Positions 1-16,100 of a DNA stretch of 64,000 nt are shown here, piece after piece. Source of the stretch: Rodentolepis nana. Taxonomy: Eukaryota; Platyhelminthes; Cestoda; Cyclophyllidea; Hymenolepididae. The notes beneath the pieces were generated by a model that worked only from the letters and a program-made list of their open reading frames with translations, ran no database searches and was not told where the DNA came from. Positions within the stretch are counted from its first letter, which is position 1, and each line of letters begins with the position of its first letter. The stretch is from assembly GCA_900617975.1 (NCBI GenBank), contig UZAE01000011.1, positions 1 to 64,000 of the forward strand, read 5' to 3'. The position numbers were made by a program, and so were the translations under genes.

Positions 1-1133
1 CCCCTCCTCCTCCTCTTGATATCTTATCCCAACTCCACCACACAATAAAAATTTCCAAAAATAAAATGATACTTTATAAAAAAATGAGAAGGACAACAAC
101 TAGCAGTAGTGTAGCGGTGTGGAGGACCTTTTTGTAATCTTCTGGCGAAAGAGATCAGAAAAGAATAATTACCCTATTGACAGTATAAAACGCCCACTAT
201 TTCATCAAATAAATAGTAGTAAAAGGTGGGAATTCGTTTATTTTAATTATTATTAAAATTACTTAAACATGGAAAATAAAACCACTACTCGAGCTAAACC
301 CAAAAAAAAGTTTTGCAATTCTTAATAGCAGAAGAGTGTGTAAAAGTATAGAAAACAAAGACAAGTTAGTTGTGGGAGAAAGAGAGCGGTATAAAAAAGT
401 ATTAATTTCATTAGAACTCCAGAACTACTGAGTTTTCTCCTTTCTCAGATTTCAATTAAATTAAATTTACCTCGCCCTAAAAATAGACGCATACTTATTT
501 CATAGCTGAAACCAATTAGTAAACTTTCTATCGGCTATTCCAGGTCATGACTATTTCTAAAAGAACTATTCAAACATAAACGGATTCATCAATTAAATTA
601 TACAACAGCTAGTTGAATTTAAGACGTTTGAATCCAATAACTCAAAAGAAATGTCGAAAATGAAAATTTGGCAATTGTTTTGCCAGTTCTTAATTTCAAA
701 TGCATGCCATCCTATTAAATTTTATATTTATTGGTTGAAATACACCCAAATTGGCATGAGAACGCTGACGCAGAAGTCGAATCGCATACTAAGCAAATCA
801 GGAGTAACAAGATCAAGAGCCATCAGAACATAATTATTGATAAGAATGACAAGCCACCTGCCTCTACTGACTAATATCGATTAATAAACAAATAGCAAAA
901 TGGTCTAAAACAAAAAGACCATCGGCTGATAAAAACCATCAATTTAATAGGCTACGAAATTAGTAAATAGAACTGACAAAACCGACCAGACTCGTCGATA
1001 GGAACCATAAATTTACCGATCATAACATAACATCTAGTACTCATTTGTCTCATTTTTACAAACAGTTACTTCATGAACCGATGGAAATTTTGAGTGGGCA
1101 TAACGTTTCGGATATTGCTAACTGCACATTTTG
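1..1133. other. Left-edge non-coding stretch
   Basis: No gene or repeat recognised. It is AT-rich with scattered stops in all frames. A short open frame near 651-833 has no exon signals or recognisable motif. It probably lies inside, or 3' of, the unfinished PWP2 gene on the minus strand. Confidence 0.4.
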
Positions 1134-1146
1134 CATTTATATTAGA

Positions 1147-1468
1147 GGGGTGTGCGATAGACTTACCTCCTCGTGGTGCACCCTGGGCAACGTATACTCA
1201 TACGGCAAAAAAGTCTATTAACCGGCAGTTGACTTCTGACTTTAAACTACCATCACCCCACTGTATGTCATATTCGACTACTTTACAGTACTCACCTCAC
1301 CTTTTTCTACCTTTGTGTCTGTCTCTTTACATCTTTGAAACGCCCTTCTGTTCCCCCTCTTGACTTTTTGCCACTTTGATGTTCTTTCCCCTCTGTGAAG
1401 CCTGAAGTTAACTAAAGGGCTAATGATAACTATCAAAACGTCTGCCATTCGACATAAATAAATGAATA
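1147..1468 (+). mobile_element. SINE-like element, copy 1
   Basis: A full-length copy of the dispersed ~320 bp family. It starts GGGGTGTGCGATAGACTTACC and ends in a TAAATAAATGAAT tail. It is flanked by a perfect 13-bp duplication, CATTTATATTAGA, at 1134-1146 and 1469-1481. Such a duplication next to an A-rich tail is the hallmark of target-primed retroposition. It lies antisense to PWP2, probably within one of that gene's introns. Confidence 0.9.
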
Positions 1469-1481
1469 CATTTATATTAGA

Positions 1482-3900
1482 TACAATGCCTTGAGACAAT
1501 TAGCAGACGCAGTACGTCTGAATTATTCTTAGGTAGGAAAAGATCGGGAAAAATCCCCAGGTGACTGACTAAATTTAGGTTTGAAATAAAAGAGAGGGAA
1601 CTAGAAATTCCCCCAAAGGAGTTAGAAAGTCAATCCATAATATCAATTTCCTCCCTGCTGGAGTTCGATTATTAATTTTTTTTTGCTAATTAACTAATAC
1701 GTCTCCGTTGACATTTTAGCTGAAGCGGTGAATGGAAGTGTAAAGTAATTCGAAATAGCCAAGAAATTTCAATCAGCTTACTTCGGTGGCTAAAATTTCT
1801 TGGGCTCATTGAATTTTTTTGTGAATTTCAGGTAGAGGAAGAATTTGTAATTCAAAACCCATATTGAATAAAGTGATGTGGACTCTAATAATTCCTGCAA
1901 TATTAAAAACAGCGCAGCTAGCACAGCCTAGCTGCCTTCACGCTGAGGAGGCATCATTGAAATGGGGTAATCATTCAATTCAAGTAACCGCGGCTGATTG
2001 ACCTCAAATATACTGTGAACAAGAAATCACATTGGAATTTAGAGGGAAATTTAAACTTTGAAAAATTCTAACATCAAATCGGAAGTAGGGGACTCAGCGC
2101 AACCGGAATTCAAAATAAGATCACTGGTGATGTGGATTCTTTATCCATTTCAAATTAACTCCCAAAACACATTTTGGGATAGCGTTTTCCAATAGCGCCC
2201 ACTATGGTCACGGTAGATCAGACACAGGAAAAAAAGCAGGAAGAGCTGCAGCTCAAACTGCCAGGGAAAAAACAACGGCTTTTATACAGTTGCAGATTGT
2301 GAGTGATTGACTGCCTGCCTGGTTGGTCCTTGTTGTAGAAGTAAGCAGTACAACAGTCGAAAAACCTAGCCCAGTAATGCATGCAAGTCGGCCAAATGAG
2401 ATGTCACAAAAGCGAAACTAAACTGTGTAAACCAAATGACAGTAAGAAGGATAGTTGAATGCAACTTTCCCACAAAATTGGTTCAATGGTATCTTCGTAC
2501 ATCCCAAGTCGTGATGTGAACATTTCCCCTAATTGGCTTGCGAAGTTTTTTACATCCGAGAATGAAATTTCACCCAAAAAAGGTGATTAATTCCGCTTAG
2601 AGCACCTAGAATTTTCCGATCTTCTCCCTACCACAAATAGACTAAAATTTACAGGTTCCTTTTCCGAAATGTTAAACGAAAAAAAAACGAATCTAAGATC
2701 GTAAGACATAAAATGCGCAAAGATTCAACGGTTTCAGACATAAATGCACTACTGTTGAGTTCTAACTAAATCGAAAGGAGAAAGTGGAAATACAGGCCCG
2801 TTTCAGACGACATAACCATTGAGCATTACGTGTGCGTATGTGTCTGAAATCGGCGAAATAATAAATGCGTCTTTTGGGGATTGCGCACCAAGTTGATTTG
2901 GGTTTTATCCCACTTTTTCCCGTTCGAAAATGACCAACCTATTTTATTCTTCTAAATATTACCACTTCGTGCCGGACGGACTCTATCAACCAATTACAGG
3001 ACCTCATCACCTCAATAATACACTTAAAGGAGTTGAATAACACCCTTTCACCGAATAACGCTGATATCCCATGATGCAATAGCGAAATCACAAGAAATCA
3101 GTTTCAACCCAACTAGCAGTGTGGGTAGGAATGGTACTTTGAGAACCATAGAATCCCCTCTGGATGCTAATATCCATTTATAAGCAAAGTGTAGGTAACA
3201 ATAATGACTAGATAATGTGCCACCTTAGTGACTGGCAAAAGATCAAACTTGGTCACAAAGCACAATTTAATGCACCCTCTGTACTTGAGCAGTAAATGAA
3301 ACAGGGCAGGGTAACTCAAATAGCTTTCGATTAGCCTCGTGATATACTAAGTGGAAAAAATTTTTAATTGCTGAAAACAAATTCATAATAATGCCGGGAC
3401 AATTATAGCGGAGAATTGAAGACCATTATCATAAAGTTCATTTTTCTATGGGCATAACTACTATACTACGAAAATAATTACGAGGTGGATAGAGACAGCT
3501 ATATGGCCTTTAAAACTCGTAAAGTTCTGAAAAACTGGTTTAGCACCACGAATCAGGAATGACCTGCTAAAAAGTTCGGGAATTAGATTAAGATATTCTA
3601 CCACATACTCCATATTCGCAAGGACCCATTCCATTCGAATATCACCTTTTCAGGCCAATAGAACATGGCCTAAGAGACTTTGAAGAGAGACGAGTGAAAA
3701 GCCTCTTGGATAAGTATTTTAATAAAAAAAAACAGCTTCTACTCAAAAAAAATTGATCGAAAACTATAAGATACATGGAAAAGGTTACAAATGATGCACA
3801 TAATTTAAATATGGCATTATTGTGTTGTTTTTAAAATGTACGATTTCGTATTAGTGGCGCCACTTAAAGAAATAAAAAAATAAATGGCTACTGAACTTAC
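1482..3900. other. Probable PWP2 intron or 3' flank, no gene seen
   Basis: No exon was found here by eye on either strand. The last visible PWP2 exon ends at a splice donor at 3900, so the remaining exons must lie further left, beyond this window or in small exons I could not detect. Confidence 0.4.
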
Positions 3901-6733
3901 CATCAGTCGGAACATCAAGAACTTCCAAGAGATTGGCTCCACCACCTTCTCCCACATTGCTAGCAGCCGATTCATACTCCGCCAGAGCCCAGGTGCGCAA
4001 TGTGGAATCCCAAGATCCAGTCATCAATTCCAGGCTGCCATAAGTTTCCAAGCGGGGAGAGAATTGTATGGAGGAGATGGGTGACCCATGACCAGAGAGA
4101 ACGCAAAGCAAATCACCAGTGCGGGATGAAAAGATGTAACCGTCGAAGGAGTCCAAAGCACCAGCAGCAACTAACTCGCCAGTTGAGTCAACAGCGAGGC
4201 AGGAGAATTGAGCTCCTGTACTGTTGGGTACTGACATTGTTCGAAAGTTACGATATCTGAAAAAGTAAACATATTTTTACTACTCACATCTTTTGCCAAT
4301 TAGGTCGTTAATGGTAACTTCCAAGTCTTTTTGGGAAAGTATTAACCAAGGTTCATATCAGGGGAGAGGGATAACACAATGGAGAAACCCAAATTAAATC
4401 ATAATTTTGATTGTGTTGCGATAAATATCACACCTGAGAGCTTTTATTCCGAGGATGAACAGATTAATCACTGATGCACCATTAATACAAATTCAGGAAA
4501 CCTATTAGCCTCCTGCATCAGAAAGTCACCAGTTTACATCAACAGCAATTAAGTTCCAGCAAAGTATAAATGGGCGTTCAAAATTTACCCAATTATATTA
4601 GGTACACATCTCACCTTACCAGTGAATGAGAGAAGGTCTGTGGTTGAATTAGGCTATCGTGACCAAAACATTCACCAATTTCACCTCCTCAAGTGACAAT
4701 ATTCAACTTTCTAGAGGGAGTGTAATATGCGTAAAATAACTAGGAAAGCAGTCTACTTAAATAAAGCAGTTACTTAAGGATGCACACAAAGAATGTCACT
4801 AATCATTTGTCCTCTATATCCGATATCCTATAATTATTACAACTACTTAGTTTTTATTAGTAAAAGTGATTATCCAACCTCGCTCACCTGTTTAAATCGA
4901 AAGCTCGAATGGTGCCATCCAAACTAGCCGATACAAGAACCTTGGGTTTCGCAGAAGGGAAGGCCACTGCGGTAACAGGGGCAGCATGTTCATGGAATGT
5001 GACAACCGCTCTGCCACCAGAAGCGACACGCCAAAGACGCACTTTAGCATCCCGTCCTCCAGTTGCAATTAACTGGCCGTCTGGTGAGTAAGCAATTGCG
5101 GCCACTTCGTTGGCAGCATGTGAAGAGGCACGGAGATGGACGCTGCGACTACGCCATTCCCAGACGGCTAGCTCTCCACCACTTCCACTACCACCTTCTG
5201 AAGCCATTGCAATCCAGTCACCCGCAGGGCTGATCACTAAGGAACTCAGAGGATCAGAAAAAATTCTAGAAAAAAAACATTAATGAGTTACGAATAAGGT
5301 TTTTCCAGTCATCATTTTAAGTACACAAGACGTTAGAGGGCATACAAGTAGATCCTTTGCTCTGACATCAATAAGCATAACTTAGCTTTATCATCAAAGA
5401 GGCTGGAAGAAATGAGCATAAGGTTGCATATTTTATAGATATAACTGAACCATTTTAAGAATAGGGAATTATAAAAGAATTTAAGAGGAAAATCATATTC
5501 TTTATAGAATGAGTGAGATGGCTAAGTGTGACCGTGACTAGTGTGTCAACACAAGGGAAGATCTTGACCACTAGAATTAATGTTATTGTGATCGAGTTTA
5601 TAACTAGGCAGGGATGAGTTATGAATACAGATGGACAAATTTAAATCAGAAAACAATTTAATCAATTTAGCAATCAATCTTCTAGCATTTAAAACAAATA
5701 TGTTGATAGCTGTGGAGATATCTGAACTGCTCTCAGATATCTGATATATGTATACAAAGAAAAATAAGAATTACCTTGATCTATCAATAATGTTAAATTC
5801 TGGTAACTGATGCAGTATAACATTTCCGTTATCAAAACCAGCAACAACAATCTGCAATTTGCGATGATAAACCATAGAGGTAATTTCTTCTTGAATTCTT
5901 TGATGCTGCATGTTGCGATAGAAGTGCTTTTTGACAAGTTTGAACGTGGCCTTAACCGTCTCCTGCCCACCTTCCTCAACCTCGTTTTTGACGTCCATAT
6001 CCCTCAATTTTGTATCACAATGCCAAATTCTCAATTCACCATCAGTGCTGAGAGTAAAGCAATCCAAACTATCATCACTGCAAAAACGGCCATAAACTGG
6101 ACCGTTGTGGCCAGAGAGTGTGTAAATTATTAACTTGTCGCACTTTTTAACTGAGAGAATTCGTGCCGACTTGTCTTGACAACCGGCAATAATAAACCTT
6201 GAGTCGGATGACCAATCGATATTGGTGATAGTATCTCCAAAGCCATAGAGGAAACGATACAACTCGAGAGAATTTGCACTGCGATTTGGTTCTGGTGCAA
6301 GGAAGACCATGACACAATGATTCTTGGAAACTGCCAAATATTTTCCATTGGGGCTGAAAGCAACAGCTGACACAGGATGACGAAACTTGTAAGTATTAAT
6401 AACATTTCCAGAAATAAGCGAAACGAGGGTGCCATCACCATCTAGAAGTAGAAATTATACACAAATGCGCTTACTTGTATTTACAGCGAATAAAACAGGT
6501 AATATGGGTGACACAGTTACATGGGTCAAGTTAAACTGACTGTTAACAGAAATAGTACGTGCTTCATCTCTAAGCAAATGGTAGACTGTTACTTGATTTC
6601 CTACGGGGCTTAGAAGACAGGAACCGTTTTGAATAAATTCAAGATTTCCTGACTTATATACAGTCCCAAATAAATTTGTAAACTAAACAGATAATATAAG
6701 ATAAGCATATGGTACCTTAAAGTTTAGCTTCAT
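3901..6733 (-). CDS. PWP2: PWP2 homologue, WD-repeat protein of the SSU processome (5' part; 3' end outside window)
   Basis: Five exons on the minus strand: 6733-6716, 6682-6475, 6441-5775, 5265-4888 and 4256-3901, with GT...AG introns of 33, 33, 509 and 631 nt. The joined frame gives about 542 residues beginning MKLNFKFTNLFGTVY, typical of PWP2/UTP1, followed by successive WD-repeat blades (for example SPDGQLIATGGRDAKVRLW and VSASLDGTIRAFDLNR). PWP2 is a U3 snoRNP/SSU-processome scaffold acting in nucleolar 18S rRNA maturation. The last exon ends VPTDG at a donor (GTAAGT). Animal PWP2 is about 900 residues, so the C-terminal ~40% is missing and should lie left of the window. The ATG sits 9 nt after a TTTTTGTAG acceptor (ends 6743), which suggests a 5'UTR intron or spliced-leader trans-splicing. 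The family call is firm; exon edges rest on splice consensus and frame. Confidence 0.9.
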
Positions 6734-6744
6734 TTTGTCACGCT

Positions 6745-9700
6745 ACAAAAATAAGGAGAAACCCAGAAAACGTGAAAGCACCAAACGAGCCGCACTATTT
6801 TAAAAGAAAATAAAACAAAATCAAGGACGCAGGCTTTCGCCTTTGAATACAAATTTATTTATATTAATTATTCAATTGCAATTGTTAAATATTAATACAC
6901 TAATATTCTTTATATATATTTTATTATTACTACCGAATTTTTATATCCATAAGAAGACAACATTCTGGATAGATTCAAATTGCATCAGATATCATTTTGA
7001 TAGACATGACATTTTATTAAAAATTTTTAAGAAATTTGAAATTTAATTCATTAGATGAAATTGATATTGCTGTTTTAAGTGAAATATTAAAGATTTAATT
7101 CGGTGGTAAAAATCTTATCTCTGATTGTCAAAAGGTCTTTTTTCAAGCTATTCCTTTAAAATATCGAATACAAGTGTATACAAAATTTATAAATTTTATT
7201 AAGTCCATTATTAAAATTGATTCGCTAAATGAGCCTAGCCAAATGAGTCATTTCGAACATTTATGCCTTTTATTGATCATCAAATTAAACTTATGTTGGA
7301 AGTTTGTCATTTTAACAGTTTATTTGGGTAATAAAACAATTCCCCAACCGACTATAGTTTACTTCGAACTTATTTGTTAGTTAAGCTATGCTAAAGCATC
7401 TTCGAACATACCATTTAATATGCGGACTTCGCAAATGGCCTAATAATACATGGGGAAAGTGATAAACCGCAATTGTTGTTGAAAATTTAAAATGACGTTT
7501 GATTTAATAAGAACAAATGGTATAATTAGTTCATAGCCACAAATTCACTTACTTATTCTTGAAATCGTAATAACTTAAAACGGGTTAGGTATTTTTAGCA
7601 ATTCGGTAAGTCAGAAAGGTCAATTTTTTGTTCCATTAAAAATGTTACATTTCTGCTTATCGCGTATCTCTTAGTATGCTTCACATCCAATTTTAAATTA
7701 AATATCGAAGTCCGTTTGATTTCTAACTGAACCCAAGTGGGAGTGTACGCGAATGGAAACTAAATCGTTTAAATGAATGATTGCATGTAGATATGTCATG
7801 TGTTGTAAGATTCGCTCTTTAAATGGTCAGCCAACACCTAGTGTGTCAAAGAAATTGCACTGATTGTCGAAATATATATATCAGTAAATTCCATATATCT
7901 GACTAATGCCCATGCTCAGAATCTTACATAATTTGGCTTGTTCACATTCTATAAACCTAAGGTAAAGAAGTTAATCTCATTACAATTGAATTAGAGAAAT
8001 GGACATTAAGGTTTGAAAAATTAAAAAATACTTAAATGCAATAATAATTTTCGAGGGTTAAGGACGAGATATCGTTTATTTCTTCCTGCCACAATTTTTC
8101 CTCTTTGTTGTATATTGAAATCTAAACCAATACTAAATCGCCTCACCAGAATAATACGAATTATCTTGCTAAGTCTAATATATCATAAGAACAAGTATTG
8201 AGGCTAACCCTAACTATATGTGTTGGAATGGAAATTGCAAATGGGCAGATAAATGAAATATGAGTCGGTGTATCGTAAGTGAAAACTGGCTTGTAATAAG
8301 TGACCAAATTACGATAAACTGAGTAAAATTAACTTCTGAGAGTCAGGATATCTTTGTCGGACCATAAAGTAAACTCTCTTTAAGACACGACCGCTTGTGG
8401 ATGACTGACCTCTTCCAGTCCTCTACGTATCTAAATTGTCAATATTAGGCAAATGGTAGTCGGTATAATATAAAAGGTAGTGACCCAAAAATGATACTTT
8501 CTCTAGATCTTTCCTGAGTTTTTAGGTACTTGCCAGCACGTTCAATGGGCACTCAATAATGAAACCTTTTTAGGGATCAAAATTCGCTATAAATATCTTG
8601 AAATTTCGAAATCTATGACCTTCGTGATAATAAACCAGCATTTATCAAAAATGACAATTGAGCTGTGTTAACCCAAGTAATTTTTTATTTGTTTTATATT
8701 TAGAAAAATGATTTTACGTTCCTAATGAGAACAGTTTGTAAGAGTTGGAAAGTCATCAATGATGCGTTTATTTGTTGATAAATAGACCTTCCCCAGTTTT
8801 ATTAGCGTAAGTGAATAAAACGTCACTGACACGATCATGCCTATAAATTAATAATGACTTTGGGTCGTGATCTGGTAGCGATCTAAGTAGATGGAGTTAG
8901 CTGCCAAATAAGTGTAAGTCAGTGTTAATTTAAGCCATGAATATAGTCTTTCCAAAGGAATTATTTCGTTTGGACGAAGATTTCGCTTATTTGATGATGA
9001 CGCTTTGATCTAAATAATAATTTATTACATAAATAATTGTAATGTTAATTTTATGGGACTTCTGTTTCTCAGGTAATGTTGAAAGTGGTATCAAGGAGCA
9101 AACAAATATCCCCTTTCATTAGATAAATTATGACCAGCATTAAGGTCATAGTGCGTACTTTGTACTTTAAACTAAAGAAGCACAATTCCTAAAACGAAAT
9201 AACGTCAAATTGCATAATTTCTTAGTTAAAAACTTTTAATCTGATTCATATACAAACAATTGCATCAATATTATTGAGCTGTATGTTTGTTGAACAGTTG
9301 ATTATTACGATTTATTAAATGCAAATTAGTAAACGGTATTTATATGAACAACTAATCAATGAAAAGTGATCTGCTATCTTTCACACGAACCTAAAAGTAT
9401 CTATAAAGGTGGAATGTGAAATCAAATATCTTGGGTGTTTCTAAGGTAAACAAATCTATCTTTGAATAGCGAGTTGTGCTGTGTGTGAATGAACCGGAAT
9501 TAATGGTAAATGTGTCTCGGCGTCGAATTTCTTGTGCGTGTGAAGAGACGCAGTACATTGGGACCGAGAATCAATGCCGGTTTAGTCGAATCTGCATAGT
9601 AGTGCTAATATTCCTCCTACAAACCCGTAGTTATTTGCATATGACCAGGCTATCAATAAAGTGAATGCTTACTCTTACAAAAGAAAGCCTACATTTAGAG

Positions 9701-11370
9701 TTGTGTGGTGCTATGAGAGAACAATACCAGTCCAAACAAAGTCTTTTAAACATTAATAAACCCGGGAATAATCGGTCTGCGTCACTGATCATATGGGTTT
9801 GTTTATAAAATACATTTATTTGAACTATGGCTACTGGCATCTAACTATATTTTATGGGGACCTTTTAGCATCTTGAAACACGATGACGTCTCAATTCATC
9901 AATAATAAACGCGTGCTTCTCCTTTAATACTCTCAAAACTTGAATTCAGATACATAAAACCGTAGTGATTTCCAAGCAGTTATTTTTGAAAACATAATGA
10001 AGTGATAGATTTCGATGTCCAGGAGTTACTTGGGACTATTAATACCAATAATTAAAATGTAAATAAAAACGCCACCTCAGTCTCCGAGATCTGTCGAGCT
10101 GGGATTCAACTTCGATTGCTAATTAAAATAAAATATACTCGGAAACAGAGATGAAACTAGGGTCAATCTTCCAAATGCTTAACACAAGTGCATTTTAAAT
10201 GGTACAAAATAAGTGAAAATATTTCTTAATGCTCTCATGCTTTGAAAGTCTGATTTGTTTTCATTCTTATTTTATTTTCAAATTTTTTATATTAAGCTAT
10301 CCAAGCTCAGTTTATCTCATTTTGCCCGACATAATGGAGCGACAAAATTGAATATATTAACTAATACGCAATAGGCTTATTTATTTTTAAAAAGTCCACT
10401 CTGATCAATATTTTACTCATAATGCGTGCCATTACCATGGATCCAGAGTAAAGAATTTCAGAGAGATAAAGTAATCGTTATGTGTAAAGAAATCATAATT
10501 TCCTGTGATTATATTATGTGTGTTCGAGACATGCATCGAAGCTTAATCTCCGCAGCTAATGATACGCATACGACAATTATCACTAATTCGCTCTAGGGCC
10601 AGGATTTTACGCATCTGGTGAATCATGCCTTGACAAATCTCACATCTGGCTCTTTCTTAAAGCCACCCTCAGGCAAGCACGCAATAAATTCACTCATCTA
10701 AAAATTATGGCAAACAGGAGGCAGTGTGCATGAAATCGATTGAAGGTTTATGTGTTGAAGAGAGAGTAAAGTTTCGCTGTTATAATTTAGCAATCATGTG
10801 TGCATTAGGAAGAGAATGATAGGCACTTACAGTCGATCAGAACTCAAGTTTCCAAGATATTCCATTAAAATTAATTATCCACTGTTCATTTAAATAGTAA
10901 GAATAAAGCTGGGATATGCACAGTTGTGAATGACACCTTTTACGGGCTATATCCTATCTTAGACGACCAGCAAAAAATCTACAAATTAGTGCTAGAGCGT
11001 ATTTTACTGTCCAACAAGAATGGAAAGTATTTTGTGAAATAGGGGGGGGGGTAATAAAAAGATAACTTAAGAAAATTCTGGGTTCGTAAATATGGTCACA
11101 AATCAAATTTAAACTACATTCTCCTCATGCTAATATTTTTAAAACATGAAATTTCCAAAATTAATAACGCTTTATAAAATTACACCGGTTAAATTTAAGT
11201 CGACTCTCTAGATAGATGGCATTTTTAAAACCTGAGGAAAAATATTTTCATTGAAAATCTGTCAATTAAATCCGCTTTTAGAGAATTATTTGTTGCCTTA
11301 ACTATTCACAGCTCAGATAAAAGCACAACAGTTGGCTTTATTGATTTTAAGCAGAGGCATGGATGACACA
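6745..11370. other. Intergenic, AT-rich, nothing recognised
   Basis: About 4.6 kb between the divergent PWP2 and alpha-tubulin genes. Frames are short and there is no clear copy of the two repeat families. It contains a ten-G run at 11042-11051. The PWP2 promoter should lie just right of 6745, but no convincing core element was seen. Confidence 0.5.
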
Positions 11371-11374
11371 TGGC

Positions 11375-11574
11375 AGCGTAGGATTTACGCACGTACGCCT
11401 ATGTGCGCGTAATTCACCTATCAGCATCAACCCATTGGTTGGTACTAGCCAATCGCTGCTAACTGGCGAAACGGCACTTTAAAAGCCACGCGCCAGCAAC
11501 TCCTCTTCCAGTGCGTAAATTCGCCATCTCCCTCGTGCTTCGTTTGCTTTTCGAGGACTTTTAATACTCTCAAA
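11375..11574 (+). promoter_or_regulatory. Alpha-tubulin promoter and 5'UTR
   Basis: Upstream of the tubulin ATG there is a GC-richer segment with alternating purine/pyrimidine tracts (11380-11412). An inverted CCAAT box (ATTGG, 11434-11438) is followed 15 nt later by a direct CCAAT (11449-11453). A TATA-like TTTAAAAG lies at 11478-11485, about 90 nt before the ATG. The roles are inferred from consensus and position. Confidence 0.6.
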
Positions 11575-13019
<1,445 letters not shown>

Positions 13020-13140
13020 ATCGATGGAACCATCGTCTCCATTCACTCTAATTTCATCTTTTTAAGTGTTAATTCTCTCATTCTTTTTTTCCATGTGCTT
13101 TTCGTGTTAACTTCAGCAAAGTGGCTTAAATGCACTCTTT

Positions 13141-13146
13141 AATAAA
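13141..13146 (+). terminator. Polyadenylation signal of alpha-tubulin
   Basis: AATAAA, 122 nt past the tubulin stop codon, in a T/G-rich context. Confidence 0.7.
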
Positions 13147-13149
13147 CTC

Positions 13150-16100
13150 TCTGTGCATTAGTATCACCGCTCTTGTGCACTAAAATTAGTCGATGGGGGC
13201 GGTTGAAATGATAGTAAGAAAGTGGTGCCACTAAGGTTGCAAATTTTGTAATAAGGGTGGTATCTGCATGATTAATGCATGAATTACTTTAGTTATGGTG
13301 TACAGTTAAAATGTTTACAAATGCAAAAAGGCAATTGGAGTGATTGCAAGAATTCAAAATATACATTTCGACTGTTGAAAGAAGTTTAAATTACACAAGA
13401 GTTCAAGCTTGATAAACTTGCATATTGTCATTGCTTTTAAACCTATTATTAAGTTAGTTTATATTTACGAGTAAACAAGGTCGATATTTGAAGTCATGAA
13501 AATGAATTATTTACGAGAAAGGACAAACTCATTATGAACATCGCAAAAATACGTGATTACATAATTAAGTTATCTCTATTCAACTAGTAAAATACCCTTT
13601 GGTGGGCAGTGTTGCTGTTGTTACTATAATCAAAACCTTCTTTTGTTAATGAAATATTTATTAACACACCATAATAGTCGTCAAAAGAACAGGCTATTCC
13701 AAAAGTGTACCACAAGGAATAAATGCATCAGTGAGTTAAACCTTGATGTTACTTTCAACCTGGCTTGACCTGGTCAGATAAGCTGCAATGCTCTGCGCCA
13801 ACAAACTAGGTGCGATTTCTCAATCCAGAAGTGTCATTTCTTAAATCTACCTTTCAAATTAGTTTTTTTTTGGAAAACATGACTACAAGCATGTCTATCA
13901 ATGGTAGACTTTGTTTACAAATCTGAATTTACTTTCGTTTATGTTCACCAATCTCCTAAGATAGGCTCGAACTAATTGTATTATCTCAATCCCCTCAAGA
14001 AGAGCTACCCATATACTGTTTTTCTTTAATTGAAATCCTCCAATTCCACCCTCTCCCTCTCAGCAACGATAACAACTTTCAACTAATTTGGATCTTTGTT
14101 GTTTAACTTTAGCTGATAGTATTTAATCATCTAGAAGTATCAGCCACCGTTTTACGGACACCAAGAAATGATTCATTCTCCAAGCACCTACTGAGCCACT
14201 TAATGCCATTTTTGCCAGCTTCAATTGACATATTCCACAAATGTCTTCATGTGGAGACATCTGCTTACAAGACTTATTTGTCAGAATAGTGGTTACGCAA
14301 TAGTAGTTAGATGTCCTCCTAATCACTGAAACAAATCTTTAAATTCTTTAATTCGCATAAGCTACAATTGAAGGAAAATTGTTGAATATTTTAAAAATTT
14401 TGCACTCTCCGCTAATGGAATCATTAGACCTACATCTTTAACGACTCATTAAAAAATTTAAAGAATTCAATGTCAAATTTTGTAAGTGCTTTATTAATTT
14501 GTGAATGAGAAAACGATGTGTCCTACATTTTTCGAATATACGAGGTGGTCAAGATGAAATTGGCAGTCTCGTCATGAAAGTGAAAAAGTGGTCGGTAACT
14601 ATAATGCATAACAGGTCTAAAAAGGATTTAGTTGTTAAGGTACTCCTACTGCTGTCAAAGAGTTATACTTAAAATAACCGCAACAAGTGGGGCATCACAT
14701 CAGCCTCAACAGATGAGGTCGCACATCCCAAGTCTCATGTCTGTATGCAGGTAAGACATCATTTATTCTGCCAGTTATGCTTTTGACCTTGACAACAGTT
14801 TTTTTTAAATTGGAAAAGAACCTGATTGTCTGCGCTTCAGAGGGATGCCAAGCTTTGCTCAGAAATTTCTTTGCCTTTACAGACCATTTTCGTGATCCTT
14901 ATTTGAAAAGAATTGACCTCTGTGAAGCTAGTATTATGTTGTAGAAGAGGTCCTTATTGTAAAGAATAATCTACTCAATTCACTATGGTAATATTCCGAA
15001 TGCCGATACTAGGGTGCTTCAACCCTCTAGGACATCACATGACAATTTTCAACTTCATAGCGAATTGTTTTTGTTTTTTGTTTTTTTTCACTATAACAAA
15101 AGTTCTTTTTTTAAATGATTCAGCTGGATTTAGTCATCCATTCGCGTTATCACCACGTGCGTGAATGAGGATTACTTTTAACTTTCAGAACAAGAGTAGT
15201 AAGCATGAACATCTTGGACTTTCTTCCAGAACACACCTTACTTCTATCTTTAGGAAGTCTGAGCGTAGCTTTAAAAAGAATATAGCTTTTATTGGGCACT
15301 AAGATGAAAATTCATATGATTGCTTAATGAAGCGAAAGCTCTAAAGCATATCTTTTCATCAGGTTGGCATCAGCATGGTCTTTAGCAGGGTTAGATTCAG
15401 GGTTAGATTTAGCAAAAATTGCAAAGATTAAGTAGTGACAAAATTTTCCAAGCTTATTAAGTGGAGATTTGTGGATATGATTTGGTAATTTGAAAATTAT
15501 CTTTATTACGAGCATATAACCGATCAATGAAGGCGCATTAAGAAATCCTCTAGAGATGAGACCTGTAGCACTCAGTTGAAATAACATTTTGGCTCGTATT
15601 CTAATACCGTCATAATCGTTTGATAATGAGTCTTTGTTGATTGCGGACATAACCTAGTTTCTCCTTTAATTTTCTCTAACGAAAATTATATGTGAAGAAA
15701 GTTTTCAAGAAACTCTACTTAATTTACAAATCGAATAGTTCCAATATCTTTGATCTCAATGGAAATTGATTGATTGAATTAAATTTTATTTCAACTGCAG
15801 CGTATTCAGTTTCGGTATTTATTATATAACTTTTCATACTTCAAATCCTTACTCCTGCATCTTTCATTTATATAAATTCCTTATTTTCATTCTTTTCAAG
15901 TCTACTTATTACAAATATATTGATTTATTAATAACGAGAAGGGAAGCCTTTTTAACAGAGTTCATACCTTTTTTTACGTCAATCCAAGCCGTGAGACCTT
16001 AAAATTGAAGAACTAAAAGCTTCTTCCGCATAAATTAAGGTCAAATTTCTTTGGACTTTGGAAGTTTTGTTTGATCTTGTTTTAAGGAAAGAAATGAGAA

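Noticed and set aside
15324..15650. A 108-codon ATG-to-stop frame on the minus strand
   Set aside because: No recognisable domain; a few frames of this length are expected by chance on six frames of a 64-kb AT-rich window.
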